Shown one piece after another: positions 34,065-43,274 of a stretch of DNA of 64,000 bases. Location: positions 372,001-436,000 of the forward strand of contig CAXXCL010000003.1 in assembly GCA_963668615.2 (NCBI GenBank), written 5' to 3'. How positions within the stretch are numbered: the stretch's first letter is position 1; the number at the start of each line of letters is the position of its first letter. The notes beneath the pieces were generated by a model. That model was not told where the DNA came from and did not search any database. It worked only from the letters and a program-made list of their open reading frames with translations. This DNA is from JAAYPI01 sp963668615 (lineage in GTDB: Bacteria > Bacteroidota > Bacteroidia > Bacteroidales > Paludibacteraceae). The position numbers were made by a program, and so were the translations under genes.

Positions 34065-35786
34065 ATGAGCATAAATAAAAAAATCTTAATCTATTCTTCC
34101 GGAATTTTTCTGTTCATCTCTTTAATCGTAATTGTTTTTACATTTCATTATGGAGAATATAAAGCAGGCGAAAGACTGGCAAAAAAACTACAACTCTATA
34201 CCGATTATGCCCATACAGAAATAAAATTATCAAAATCAGAAAAACTATCACATGCTTTTGAACAAGAACTAAAAAAAGAAAATGTAACCATAACAATACT
34301 TAATAGTATGGGGATTTCTAAGTTTGATTTTTTCTCCCCTACTAATGCAATAAAAGACTACAGCTCTTGTCCTGAATTTATCGACGCAAAAAAAGAAGGA
34401 GAAGGCAAAGATATACGCATATCCTCCATCGATAAAAAGAAATATGTTTTTTTTGTAAAGAAGTATGATAATCAATATATCAGAGCTTCTATCCCTTTTA
34501 AAAAGGTAATAACTAATACCTTACTACCAATTATATTTGTTTTATCAGCTTTAGCCGCAGCTTCAGCAGGATTTTTCTTCATTTCAAACAAAGTGGTCAA
34601 TACCATTAACAACTTAAAGACACTGATTTTGAAAATGGAAAGAAAAGAAGAACTCGGAAGTGAATATTGGTTTCTAAACAAGGAATTTAAAGAAGTAACT
34701 ACTTATATTGTAAACACATACAAAAGTTTAAGTGATACAAGAGATGCTCTTTACCTAGAGAAAGAAAGGCTCTTCAAACACCTTCAAATTTCGCAAGAAG
34801 GATTAGCAATATATACCATCGATAGAAAAGAAATCCTAGCCAACGAGCTATTTATACAACAGATTAACTTAATTGCCGACAAACAAATAAGTTCTCCGGA
34901 TGATATTTTTTCATTAGCTGAATTTTCTACTATAACAAGTTTCTTAAATGACAATCAATATAAAAAAGAAAAACAAACGCAGATACTTGAAAAACAACTA
35001 GAAGTAAATAAAAACGAATACACATTGCGTATACGTTGCATTATTTTCCAAAATAAGAGTTTTGAAATTTCCATAAATGATGTCACAAAACAAGAACAAC
35101 AAGCACTCTTGAAAAAACAACTTACGCAAAACATTTCACACGAACTTAAAACACCTGTCAGTAGTATTCAAGGATTTATGGAAACAATTATTGATAATCC
35201 GGACTTGGATAAAGAAAAACAGGACTTTTTCATCAAACGCTGTCATGCACAGGCTGTACGTTTAAGTTACCTGCTAAGAGATATTTCGCTTCTCAATAAA
35301 TTAGATGAAGCCACCGAAACATTTGCTAAAGAACCAATTATACTAAATGAAATAATAGAAGGGGTTCTTAATGATGTTGCCTTGGAAATTGAGCAGAAAA
35401 AAATCAAATTAGATGTTTTCTTAAAAAATAACATGAAAATAGAAGGCAACTATTCATTGCTTTATTCAATTTTTCGAAACTTAGTAGACAACAGTTTAAA
35501 TTATGCCGGAGAAAATATTTCCATCATCATTAATTGTTATAGAACGGATACTGAATTTTATTACTTTTCCTATGCAGACACTGGAGTAGGAGTTTCCGAA
35601 AGTCATTTAAACCGTATTTTTGACAGATTTTACAGAGTAGATAAAGGCAGATCTCGTAAACTTGGCGGCACAGGATTAGGATTGGCAATTGTAAAAAACG
35701 CCGTTCTTTTTCATCAAGGAAGAATATGTGCAAAACCACATAGCGAAGGAGGATTGGAATTTTTATTTACGTTAAAAAAGAAGTGA
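34065..35786 (+). CDS. Membrane sensor histidine kinase, PhoR-like
   Basis: 573 residues. Membrane helices at ~8-27 and ~148-172 enclose an extracytoplasmic sensor region; a HAMP-like/linker helix and a PAS-like stretch (~240-345) follow; HisKA has QNISHELKTPVSSIQGFMET with phospho-His at ~359; the ATPase has NLVDNSLNYAGEN (N box), YADTGVGVSESHLNRIFDRFYRVD and GGTGLGLAIVKNAV (G boxes). Resembles PhoR-type kinases with PhoB-like partner. Signal unknown. Confidence 0.93.
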   Translation: MSINKKILIYSSGIFLFISLIVIVFTFHYGEYKAGERLAKKLQLYTDYAHTEIKLSKSEKLSHAFEQELKKENVTITILNSMGISKFDFFSPTNAIKDYSSCPEFIDAKKEGEGKDIRISSIDKKKYVFFVKKYDNQYIRASIPFKKVITNTLLPIIFVLSALAAASAGFFFISNKVVNTINNLKTLILKMERKEELGSEYWFLNKEFKEVTTYIVNTYKSLSDTRDALYLEKERLFKHLQISQEGLAIYTIDRKEILANELFIQQINLIADKQISSPDDIFSLAEFSTITSFLNDNQYKKEKQTQILEKQLEVNKNEYTLRIRCIIFQNKSFEISINDVTKQEQQALLKKQLTQNISHELKTPVSSIQGFMETIIDNPDLDKEKQDFFIKRCHAQAVRLSYLLRDISLLNKLDEATETFAKEPIILNEIIEGVLNDVALEIEQKKIKLDVFLKNNMKIEGNYSLLYSIFRNLVDNSLNYAGENISIIINCYRTDTEFYYFSYADTGVGVSESHLNRIFDRFYRVDKGRSRKLGGTGLGLAIVKNAVLFHQGRICAKPHSEGGLEFLFTLKKK

Positions 35787-35800
35787 AAACTCAAGTTAAG

Positions 35801-36502
35801 TTATCCGATTTTGCTTATTTTTCGCAGCTTTTCTTCGTCTATAATCTTTATTTTTCGACCATCTATTGATATTATCTTTTCATTCGAAAAGATTGACAAA
35901 GTACGAATGGCATTGGAAGTTGTCATGTTGGAAAGACTAGCCAAATCCTCTCTGGAAAGATAAATAGAAATGGTAGCTCCATCTCCCTCTACCCCGTAGT
36001 TTTCTTTTAAAAGAAGCAATGATTCAGCCAAACGACCACGAATATGTTTTTGAGTCAGGTTTACCGTACGAGAATCCGAAATACCCAAATCAACTGCCAA
36101 AAATTTAATAAAACTAAAAGCTAAATCGTTATTATTTTTGATTAGATTCAGAATAATATCTTCGGGAATAGAATAAACAACAGAAGGTTCAAAAGCAGCA
36201 GCATTAGTAACATACAATTCTTCAGCAAACATTGCTCGATAACCAAAAAACTCAAACGGCTTGATAATACGAACAATTTGGCTCCTACCACCCACACCTT
36301 CTTTGTAAATTTTAACCTTGCCACTAACCAAGCACAGTAAATGAGAAGGTTTTTCTCCTTCAGCATAAATAATTTCATTTTTGTGTATGTTCAAAACCTG
36401 AAAATTATTTTTCAAATATTCCGCTTGCTCAGGAGTTAGTGCTTTCCAAATATCCGCAGTTTCTTCAATGCTCTTTAATTCTAAAATTTGTTTTTTTGCC
36501 AT
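35801..36502 (-). CDS. Crp/Fnr-family transcription regulator
   Basis: About 233 residues from ATG 36502, chosen because a -7 box at 36536-36543 lies inside the longer frame. Cyclic-nucleotide-binding fold ~25-140 (IIYAEGEKPSHLLCLVSGKVKIYKEG..., IIKPFEFFGYRAMFAEE) without the cAMP-contacting RTxS pattern, long helix, then winged helix with YLSREDLASLSNMTTSNAIRTLSIF. No Cys cluster for an Fnr-type Fe-S centre. Global regulator of unknown input. Confidence 0.9.
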   Translation of the reverse strand: MAKKQILELKSIEETADIWKALTPEQAEYLKNNFQVLNIHKNEIIYAEGEKPSHLLCLVSGKVKIYKEGVGGRSQIVRIIKPFEFFGYRAMFAEELYVTNAAAFEPSVVYSIPEDIILNLIKNNNDLAFSFIKFLAVDLGISDSRTVNLTQKHIRGRLAESLLLLKENYGVEGDGATISIYLSREDLASLSNMTTSNAIRTLSIFSNEKIISIDGRKIKIIDEEKLRKISKIG

Positions 36503-36535
36503 TCCAATAATGCCGTATAAACATGTTTTACAGCA

Positions 36536-36543
36536 CAAAGATA
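36536..36543 (-). promoter_or_regulatory. -7 box of the Crp-family gene
   Basis: TATCTTTG on the minus strand, 33 nt before ATG 36502. The remaining ~180 nt to the Lrp promoter is AT-rich without a recognisable feature. Confidence 0.6.
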
Positions 36544-36723
36544 CTTTTTTTATATAAAAAACACATATGTATGTTTTTTTATTTGTTTATCTCTCGATGT
36601 AAAATTTACAGGAGCGTAAAAGCATAAAATTCAAAGCATCAATATCAATTTAGCACAAATTCGTATTAAAAAATAGGGAATTTTCAAAAAATAGCTAAGA
36701 AATCATTTATTCTTATAAAAAAG

Positions 36724-36750
36724 ATTACTTTTGTAAGAAATAAAAGTAAT
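36724..36750 (+). promoter_or_regulatory. -7 box and inverted repeat of the Lrp gene
   Basis: TACTTTTG (36726-36733) is the -7 box; ATTACTTTT (36724-36732) and AAAAGTAAT (36742-36750) form a perfect 9-bp inverted repeat with a 9-nt spacer that spans the box and the start point. Lrp-family genes are often autoregulated, so this is a good operator candidate. Confidence 0.6.
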
Positions 36751-36756
36751 ACACCT

Positions 36757-37245
36757 ATGGCTCATTATCAATTGGACAGCTTAGACGAAAAAATTTTGCA
36801 ACTAGTTTCTCAAAATGCAAGAACTCCTTTTTTGGAAGTAGCTAGAGAATGTAATGTTTCGGGAGCGGCTATACATCAACGCATCCAAAAACTTATATCT
36901 CTTGGAGTTATAAAAGGTTCTGAATTTATCTTGGACCCTGCAAAAATAGGCTATCACACATGTGCTTATATGGGAATATTTCTTAAAGATGCAAATGCTT
37001 TTAAAGAAGTAGTTGATGAACTACTAAAAATACCTGAAGTGGTTGAATGTCATTACACTACAGGACAATACGCCATGTTTATTAAAATATATGCTCACAA
37101 TAATAGCCACTTCTTGAGCATCATACATGATAAAATACAAAACATCCGAGGAATTGCGAGTACAGAGACACTCATTTCACTGGGAGAAACGTTCAAACGA
37201 CAGATTAAAGTAGAAAGTTCAATTCTCAACGAGAAAGAAGAATAA
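36757..37245 (+). CDS. Lrp/AsnC-family transcription regulator
   Basis: 162 residues: N-terminal helix-turn-helix (LDEKILQLVSQNARTPFLEVARECNVSGAAIHQRI) and C-terminal RAM ligand domain (YHTCAYMGIFLKDA, VVECHYTTGQYAMFIKIYA, IRGIASTETLISLGETFKRQI). Amino-acid-responsive regulator. Monocistronic, 6 nt after the inverted repeat that overlaps its promoter. Confidence 0.93.
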   Translation: MAHYQLDSLDEKILQLVSQNARTPFLEVARECNVSGAAIHQRIQKLISLGVIKGSEFILDPAKIGYHTCAYMGIFLKDANAFKEVVDELLKIPEVVECHYTTGQYAMFIKIYAHNNSHFLSIIHDKIQNIRGIASTETLISLGETFKRQIKVESSILNEKEE

Positions 37246-37267
37246 CTGTTCTATCGGCTACTCTGCA

Positions 37268-37888
37268 TCAAAACTTTTTCATTAAGTTATTATACTCTTT
37301 CTCGGTAAGACTCTTTTTATTTGCACGAATCACATATCGTAAAGGAGCTGAATCCCGATTATTTTCACAGTACCTTTTTAAGAATAAATATACATTCTTC
37401 TGACTATCTTGGAAATCCAAAAAAGAAATTTTCGCAATTTCTGTGTATCCGTCATTTTCAGCACTTTTTGCTTTTATATAAAGCATATTTTGTTTATGAA
37501 GCAAAGCTGATATGCTATCTTGTAAAGTTAGAAACTCATCATTTGCCTGAGAACCACGAACAACTACATCCTTTAATTTTGTAATTTCTCCGTTAAGCTG
37601 AATATTAGAATTTTCCAGGAAAAATTTTATTGGCTGACTATTTTCTATTTTAACCTCGCAAAGTTGTCTATCATCAACCTCGCCTGTAAAAGAAAAAGAA
37701 CCACTTTTGATGTTTGTCGTATCGACTAATTTCCATTTGTTTTGAGCATCATCAAACACAGAAAAATACACTTTTTCATTGTTGGAGCCAATAACCGTTC
37801 CTTTTATGGTATAGTTACCACGATCAATTTGCATAGCACAACCGGAAAGGACACTGATAATAAGTAATAGAAAAGAATTTTTTTTCAT
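37268..37888 (-). CDS. DUF4369-type lipoprotein
   Basis: 206 residues with lipoprotein signal (LLLIISVLSGCAMQ, lipid Cys at ~17). The mature start NYTIKGTVIGSNNEKVYFSV with later WKLVDTTNIKSGSFSFTGEV is the DUF4369 fold found at the N-terminus of many Bacteroidetes thioredoxin-like proteins; the thioredoxin domain itself is absent and only a helical tail follows. Envelope protein of unknown role. Its start overlaps the meaB stop by 4 nt. Confidence 0.8.
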   Translation of the reverse strand: MKKNSFLLLIISVLSGCAMQIDRGNYTIKGTVIGSNNEKVYFSVFDDAQNKWKLVDTTNIKSGSFSFTGEVDDRQLCEVKIENSQPIKFFLENSNIQLNGEITKLKDVVVRGSQANDEFLTLQDSISALLHKQNMLYIKAKSAENDGYTEIAKISFLDFQDSQKNVYLFLKRYCENNRDSAPLRYVIRANKKSLTEKEYNNLMKKF

Positions 37889-38988
37889 TTATTTTTAGAG
37901 ATATTGAGAAAATAGAGATCCAGCATTTTTTTTGCTGCAGCAAAGGGACTTGCTTCACCTTGTACAACTTGCTGCTCAATTTGATCCAACTGCTTACTAA
38001 TAAGGACATTATTATAAAAATGTCCTTTTAGCTCATCATTGATTGTTTCGTACATCCAGTATTTTGCCTGTTTTTTTCTCTTGTAATCAAAATACCGGTT
38101 ATCTTTTGTAAAAGTTACATATTCTTGAAGCATACCGGCTACTTCAGCAATATTTTGTTTATAAAAAGCCGAACACGTAAGAACTTGCGGCTTCCATTGC
38201 GACTCATGTTGCGGAAAAAGAGCCAAAGCATTTTTATATTGATTTTTGGCTAAAATAGCCTTTTCAAGGTTATTACCATCTGCTTTATTAATAACAATGC
38301 CGTCTGCCATTTCCATAATTCCACGTTTGATTCCCTGTAGATCATCTCCAGCACCGGTTATTTGAAGAAGAAGAAAAAAGTCCACCATTGAATGAACAGC
38401 TATTTCGGACTGCCCTACTCCTACAGTTTCTATAAATATATTATTAAATCCGGCAGCCTCACACAAAACAATGGTTTCGCGTGTTTTACGGGCAACTCCA
38501 CCTAAAGACCCCGCTGATGGGGAAGGACGTATAAAGGCATTTTTGTGAACAGAAAGATCTTCCATACGCGTTTTATCTCCCAGAATACTTCCTTTTGAGC
38601 GTTCGCTACTTGGATCTATCGCTAAAACTGCCAGTTGTTTGTTCTGATTAACAATATACATTCCAAGAGCCTCAATGAAAGTGCTCTTTCCTGCTCCCGG
38701 AACACCTGTAATGCCAATACGAAGAGAATTTCCGGAGTATGGCAAACATTTCTCAATTACTTCTTGGGCTATTGCATGATGTTCAGGAAGTGCACTTTCT
38801 ATCAGAGTAACCGCCTGACTCAAAACAGTTCGGTTTCCTTTTCGAATCCCTTCTACATAATCCACAACAGAATAAGCTTTCTTTTTGTGAATAGAATTCG
38901 CAAGATTAGGGTTAACCATTGGCGGTTGTTCTATTCCCTTATTTACATTAAGTGACTCAAAATCAGGGTTATTCTCTACATGTTGCAT
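37885..38988 (-). CDS. meaB: Methylmalonyl-CoA mutase-associated GTPase MeaB
   Basis: 367 residues: RIGITGVPGAGKSTFIEALG (P-loop), LAIDPSSERSKGSILGDKTRM, FIRPSPSAGSLGGVARKTRE, FIETVGVGQSEIAV, GADDLQGIKRGIMEMADGIVINKADG (GTP specificity NKAD). G3E-family chaperone protecting B12-dependent methylmalonyl-CoA mutase; the mutase genes are not in this window. Its presence points to a propionate/succinate pathway. Confidence 0.94.
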   Translation of the reverse strand: MQHVENNPDFESLNVNKGIEQPPMVNPNLANSIHKKKAYSVVDYVEGIRKGNRTVLSQAVTLIESALPEHHAIAQEVIEKCLPYSGNSLRIGITGVPGAGKSTFIEALGMYIVNQNKQLAVLAIDPSSERSKGSILGDKTRMEDLSVHKNAFIRPSPSAGSLGGVARKTRETIVLCEAAGFNNIFIETVGVGQSEIAVHSMVDFFLLLQITGAGDDLQGIKRGIMEMADGIVINKADGNNLEKAILAKNQYKNALALFPQHESQWKPQVLTCSAFYKQNIAEVAGMLQEYVTFTKDNRYFDYKRKKQAKYWMYETINDELKGHFYNNVLISKQLDQIEQQVVQGEASPFAAAKKMLDLYFLNISKNK

Positions 38989-38997
38989 AATGGCAAT

Positions 38998-40056
38998 TTA
39001 TTTTTGAACATTGCTACTGACTCGAATAGTCTGAATTGGATTCTTGGGATCATTGGTTATGACTTCTATAACATGCTCCCTTTTCCCAAGTGTTTTTACT
39101 GAATTAAGATTGACAATTATCTCTGACGATGCTCCACCTTTTATTTTATTGTTTTTAAGAGTTGCCGAAATACACTCATCATGACTAATTATTTTTCTTA
39201 TTTCTAATATCTTTTTTCCTTTATTAGTAACAGTTATCGTGTCTTGTTTGTTATCAGGCTGCTTAAGTAACTCAAAAATTACAGCATTCGTTGAAAAATC
39301 GACCTTAGGAGCTTCTTTCAAATCCGATTTTGTCAATTTTGAAAAGTCCTCCTTTATATTGGCTTTTATGGTAATCTTTTTGATAACTTTCTTTTTTTCA
39401 ACAATTTGTATTTCATTCTTAACATTTCCCCACTGTTTGCATTTTGGAGTATATATACTGAAAGTGATAACAACTTCTTCGTTGGAAGGTATTATTTTAG
39501 GTGCATCGATCGTAATGTATTTGGGCACATTAGAAAATTTCACAGCAATATTTTCTGATGATGTATTATAAATCTTGATTTTAAACTTCTGAGATTGAGT
39601 ATTAAAAATCGTTCCAAAATCAATTTTATCCGTGGACAATCTAAGATTTTTTATCACAACTGGGTACATCTCTTCGATTGTCACTTCATGAGGAATAACC
39701 TTTCCCTTTATGGAGAGCTCAGCCGTTTTTGCATTGCTATAAACATAAATACTCTTTTCAAAAACTCCCGGTCTATTAACCAAATCATAAGTAATCTGAA
39801 TAACACCAGTATCCCCAACGGCAATAGGCTCCTTCGACCATTCTGAAGTTGTACAACCACAAGAAGGTTGAACTCGCCTTAAAACGATAGGTTCTGTACC
39901 TTTATTGACAAAATAGAAACGGGTAGAAACCTTTCCGAGTTCCTCTTTAATAGTTCCAAAATCATGAAAAGTCCTTTGAAATATCAGGCTGGCTTGAGAA
40001 TACACTCCGAAAGGCAGACATAGTGAAAGAAAAAATATGAATACCGTCTTTTTCAT
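38998..40056 (-). CDS. Exported DUF1573 protein, multi-domain
   Basis: About 352 residues from ATG 40056 (MKKTVFIFFLSLCLPFGVYSQ signal peptide); the longer frame to 40149 runs over the promoter and a terminator and is rejected. Residues ~25-125 are DUF1573 (FHDFGTIKEELGKVSTRFYFVNKG, VQPSCGCTTSEWSKEPI, GDTGVIQITYD), followed by two more immunoglobulin-like domains. Periplasmic or surface; function unknown. The first domain is a paralogue of the small gene at 40189. Confidence 0.85.
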   Translation of the reverse strand: MKKTVFIFFLSLCLPFGVYSQASLIFQRTFHDFGTIKEELGKVSTRFYFVNKGTEPIVLRRVQPSCGCTTSEWSKEPIAVGDTGVIQITYDLVNRPGVFEKSIYVYSNAKTAELSIKGKVIPHEVTIEEMYPVVIKNLRLSTDKIDFGTIFNTQSQKFKIKIYNTSSENIAVKFSNVPKYITIDAPKIIPSNEEVVITFSIYTPKCKQWGNVKNEIQIVEKKKVIKKITIKANIKEDFSKLTKSDLKEAPKVDFSTNAVIFELLKQPDNKQDTITVTNKGKKILEIRKIISHDECISATLKNNKIKGGASSEIIVNLNSVKTLGKREHVIEVITNDPKNPIQTIRVSSNVQK

Positions 40057-40105
40057 TCTTTTATACGATTTAAGTATCAAAATTATTCCGAATCTTGCAC
40101 CTTTG

Positions 40106-40113
40106 CAAAGATA
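40106..40113 (-). promoter_or_regulatory. -7 box of the large DUF1573 gene
   Basis: TATCTTTG on the minus strand, ~49 nt before ATG 40056. It fixes the start choice for the downstream gene. Confidence 0.6.
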
Positions 40114-40128
40114 ATGCATAATAATTAA

Positions 40129-40159
40129 AAAACCCACATCGCTCTTCAATGTGGGTTTT
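40129..40159 (-). terminator. Rho-independent terminator
   Basis: AAAACCCACAT / ATGTGGGTTTT, 11 bp around TTGAAGAGC on the minus strand, with A/T runs on both sides; it ends the small DUF1573 transcript just before the next promoter. Confidence 0.85.
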
Positions 40160-40188
40160 AACAGTAAGACTTTTTACTGAATATTTTT

Positions 40189-40599
40189 TTACTTTTCTTC
40201 AGCTTTTGGTTTAGGAGTTACCTGACCTTTAATATTGAGAACAACAGTTTCTGCATTACTAGTAACGGTTATACTTTTACTAAAATTACCTGGACGTCCA
40301 GCCGGATTGTAAGTAGCTTTTACATAACCTTTCTTACCCGGAGCAATCGGTTCTTTAGACCAATCAGGAGTAGTACAACCGCAAGAAGCTTGTACTTTGG
40401 TAATTACAAAATTCTTTTTACCCGTATTTTTAAACACAAAAGTAGTTGTCACTTTGCCGCCTTCTTCAGGAATAACGCCAAAATCATGAACCTTAGTTTC
40501 AAAATCAACCGTAGTTGTCGGATTCGAAGGAGTTTCTTGAGCAAATGCAATGCCCACAAACATCATACAAAGACTGAGGAAAAAAAGTTTAGTTTTCAT
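40189..40599 (-). CDS. Small exported DUF1573 protein
   Basis: 136 residues: signal peptide (to GIAFAQ, ~20) and a single DUF1573 domain (VHDFGVIPEEGGKVTTTFVFKN, VQASCGCTTPDWSKEPIAPG, YVKATYNPAGRPGNFSKSI), lysine-rich end. Highly similar to the first domain of the next gene, so the pair arose by duplication. Monocistronic between its own -7 box and terminator. Confidence 0.9.
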   Translation of the reverse strand: MKTKLFFLSLCMMFVGIAFAQETPSNPTTTVDFETKVHDFGVIPEEGGKVTTTFVFKNTGKKNFVITKVQASCGCTTPDWSKEPIAPGKKGYVKATYNPAGRPGNFSKSITVTSNAETVVLNIKGQVTPKPKAEEK

Positions 40600-40636
40600 A
40601 ACACTTAATTTTTTATTTTATTTCAACGAACAGTCG

Positions 40637-40644
40637 CAAAGTTA
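40637..40644 (-). promoter_or_regulatory. -7 box of the small DUF1573 gene
   Basis: TAACTTTG on the minus strand, 37 nt before ATG 40599; no clear -33 box. Confidence 0.55.
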
Positions 40645-40694
40645 AACAAAAATCTACAACCACATTATATTTTAGTTTTTTTTAAACATTGGAA

Positions 40695-42218
40695 TTACTC
40701 CCATTCAATGGTTGCGGGTGGCTTTGAACTTATATCGTATACAACCCTGTTGACACCCTTCACTTTATTGATTATTTCATTGGAAATTTTACCCAAAAAC
40801 TCGTAAGGAAGATTTGCCCAATCAGCAGTCATAGCATCCGTAGAAGTTACAGCACGTAACGCAACCGCATTTTCGTATGTACGTTCATCGCCCATTACTC
40901 CTACTGACTGAACGGGCAACAATATGACCCCTGCTTGCCAAACTTTATCGTATAAATTCCATTCGCGTAATCCGCTAATAAAAATATCATCTGCTTCTTG
41001 TGCAATACGGACTTTTTCGGGAGTAATGGCACCCAAAATACGAACAGCTAAACCCGGTCCAGGGAAAGGTTGACGATTTATCAAATGGGGCATCATACCC
41101 AATTTGGTTCCTACCCTACGCACTTCATCTTTGAATAACAAACGCAAAGGCTCACACAACTTCAAGTTCATTTTGTCAGGCAATCCACCGACGTTGTGGT
41201 GGGATTTTATAACCGTTCCTGTAATAGAAAGAGACTCAATACAATCGGGATAAATGGTGCCCTGAGCTAACCATTTTACATTTTGAATCTTACGAGCTTC
41301 TTCATCAAAAACTTCAATAAACTCATTTCCAATGATCTTACGCTTCTTTTCAGGGTCGGTAACACCATCTAATTTTGAATAAAATCTATCCTTTACATTA
41401 ACACCTATCACATTCAAGCCCAAATGTTCATAATCTTTGATGACATTTTCAAACTCGTTTTTACGGAGCAATCCATGATCAACAAAAATACAAGTTAGAT
41501 TCTTGCCAATAGCTTTGTTTAAAAGCACTGCAGCAACTGAGCTATCGACACCACCGGAAAGACCAAGCACAACTTTATCATTTCCTAATTGTTTTTTTAA
41601 GCTATCTACAGTAATTTCAATAAAAGAATCTGCTGACCAATTTTTTTTGCATTCACAAATATTCAAAAAATTGTCCAACAACTTTAATCCATCGACGGTA
41701 TGGTATACTTCAGGATGGAATTGGACACCCCAAGTCATTTCATTTTTTATTTTATAAGCAGCAATTTCAACATCTTGCGTACTTGCAATAATTTCGAAAG
41801 AAGATGGTATTTCAGTTATGGTATCGCCATGTGACATCCACACTTGAGATTTATTTTCTATTCCTTTGAGTAAATTATTTGTTGAATTGCAAAACGAAAA
41901 GTTTGCTCTACCGTATTCACGACTTCCTGCCGGCTGCACTTTTCCTCCCGCATTTTGAGCCAAAAACTGAGCTCCATAGCATATGCCAAGAACAGGCACT
42001 TTACCTTTAAAAAGATCTAAATTCGTTTTAAAAGCATCCTTGTCATATACGGAAAAAGGACTACCCGAAAGAATAACCCCCTTTATGCTTTTATCTCCGA
42101 CAGGATATTTGTTGTAAGGAACTATTTCACAGTAAGTATTTAACTCACGTACTCTACGTGCTATCAGCTGGGTGGTTTGAGAACCAAAATCAAGAATAAG
42201 TATTTTTTCTTCTTGCAT
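40695..42218 (-). CDS. guaA: GMP synthase (glutamine-hydrolysing)
   Basis: 507 residues: class I glutamine amidotransferase (GVILSGSPFSVYD, GICYGAQ nucleophile Cys, WGVQFHPEVYHT), ATP pyrophosphatase (VVLGLSGGVDSSVAAVLL, FVDHGLLRKNE) and the C-terminal dimerisation domain (RQPFPGPGLAVRILG, YDISSKPPATIEWE). Makes GMP from XMP. Confidence 0.97.
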   Translation of the reverse strand: MQEEKILILDFGSQTTQLIARRVRELNTYCEIVPYNKYPVGDKSIKGVILSGSPFSVYDKDAFKTNLDLFKGKVPVLGICYGAQFLAQNAGGKVQPAGSREYGRANFSFCNSTNNLLKGIENKSQVWMSHGDTITEIPSSFEIIASTQDVEIAAYKIKNEMTWGVQFHPEVYHTVDGLKLLDNFLNICECKKNWSADSFIEITVDSLKKQLGNDKVVLGLSGGVDSSVAAVLLNKAIGKNLTCIFVDHGLLRKNEFENVIKDYEHLGLNVIGVNVKDRFYSKLDGVTDPEKKRKIIGNEFIEVFDEEARKIQNVKWLAQGTIYPDCIESLSITGTVIKSHHNVGGLPDKMNLKLCEPLRLLFKDEVRRVGTKLGMMPHLINRQPFPGPGLAVRILGAITPEKVRIAQEADDIFISGLREWNLYDKVWQAGVILLPVQSVGVMGDERTYENAVALRAVTSTDAMTADWANLPYEFLGKISNEIINKVKGVNRVVYDISSKPPATIEWE

Positions 42219-42237
42219 AGGGATTTAAATTTGCCAA

Positions 42238-42275
42238 CAAAAGTAAAAAATTATTTATACTTTATGTTACTTTTG
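42238..42275. promoter_or_regulatory. Divergent -7 boxes of guaA and the CPBP gene
   Basis: TACTTTTG occurs on the minus strand at 42245-42238 (19 nt before guaA) and on the plus strand at 42268-42275 (33 nt before the CPBP gene). The two identical boxes face apart, 22 nt between them; neither has a clear -33 TTG. Confidence 0.6.
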
Positions 42276-42308
42276 TCAAACTTTTAGAGCCGAAGCACAC
42301 TTCAAAAT

Positions 42309-43274
42309 ATGATTAAACAAATCAAATCCATCTTCACAGAAATTCGCATTTTCATACGAGAAGATTTTCACTTAGCATCCTATCTGTACACTGCTATTTT
42401 TATTATAATTTGCATAACTGCAAATTATACTTTCAATTTACATGATAGATTTTTAGCACCAACTTATTCTTCGAGTTGGTCTATGTTGTATTTCAGTTTA
42501 TTTTACCTATCGGTATATTTTGCAGTTGCTATTCCTGTAATGTTGATGAGGAGAGAGTATAAAGTATTAAAAAATGGCATGTTCTATGTAAAAACCATTT
42601 GTTTTATTGTACTTTTCGGAATTATCATCGGATGTTTTGATTACAAAGATTTGTTGATAAAAGGACTTAGTTCAACGGAGAATGAATACCTTGTTCGCAT
42701 TATTTCGTTTTTGAAATTGACCATAGTTGCATTACCTGTTTTGTTACTATCAAAATATTTTTTCGATAGGCATGGCAAAGGTCTTTATGGACTACTATTT
42801 ACGAATAAATATATTTCGGCTTACTTGTTTTTATTTTTGCTGGTATTTCCTTTTTTGGCAGTTATTTCCTTTACGCCCGATTTTATGAAAGTGTATCCAA
42901 TCTACCGATATTGGGAATATGAAGGTATTTTCGGATTGAAAAATTGGCAACATACAGCCATCTTTGAAAGTGTTTATGCCTCTTTTTACGTGATGACTGA
43001 ATTAATTTTCAGAGGAGCATTGGTTATCGGACTAGCGAACATTTTAGGTAAAAAAGCAATTCTTCCAATGGTTGCTTTATATTGTTGCATTCATTTTGGG
43101 AAACCAATAGGAGAAACAATTTCTTCCGTTTTCGGGGGATATATTTTAGGAGCTCTTGCTTATCAAACAAGGCATATTTGGGGAGGAGTCATCGTACATA
43201 TTTCGATAGCCTTATCAATGGAAGTAATGGGATTTATTCATTACTATCTAGGCATTTCACTCGCACAACAGTAA
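42309..43274 (+). CDS. CPBP-family intramembrane protease-like protein
   Basis: 321 residues, about eight membrane segments. Near the C-terminus: MTELIFRGALVIG (the E..xxxR motif, with TE instead of the usual EE), CIHFGKPIGET (F..H-type motif) and GGYILGALAYQTRHIWGGVIVHISIAL. The family (Rce1/CAAX-like) are intramembrane glutamyl proteases or inactive relatives; the single Glu leaves activity open. Its last 18 nt overlap pepD on the other strand. Confidence 0.85.
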   Translation: MIKQIKSIFTEIRIFIREDFHLASYLYTAIFIIICITANYTFNLHDRFLAPTYSSSWSMLYFSLFYLSVYFAVAIPVMLMRREYKVLKNGMFYVKTICFIVLFGIIIGCFDYKDLLIKGLSSTENEYLVRIISFLKLTIVALPVLLLSKYFFDRHGKGLYGLLFTNKYISAYLFLFLLVFPFLAVISFTPDFMKVYPIYRYWEYEGIFGLKNWQHTAIFESVYASFYVMTELIFRGALVIGLANILGKKAILPMVALYCCIHFGKPIGETISSVFGGYILGALAYQTRHIWGGVIVHISIALSMEVMGFIHYYLGISLAQQ

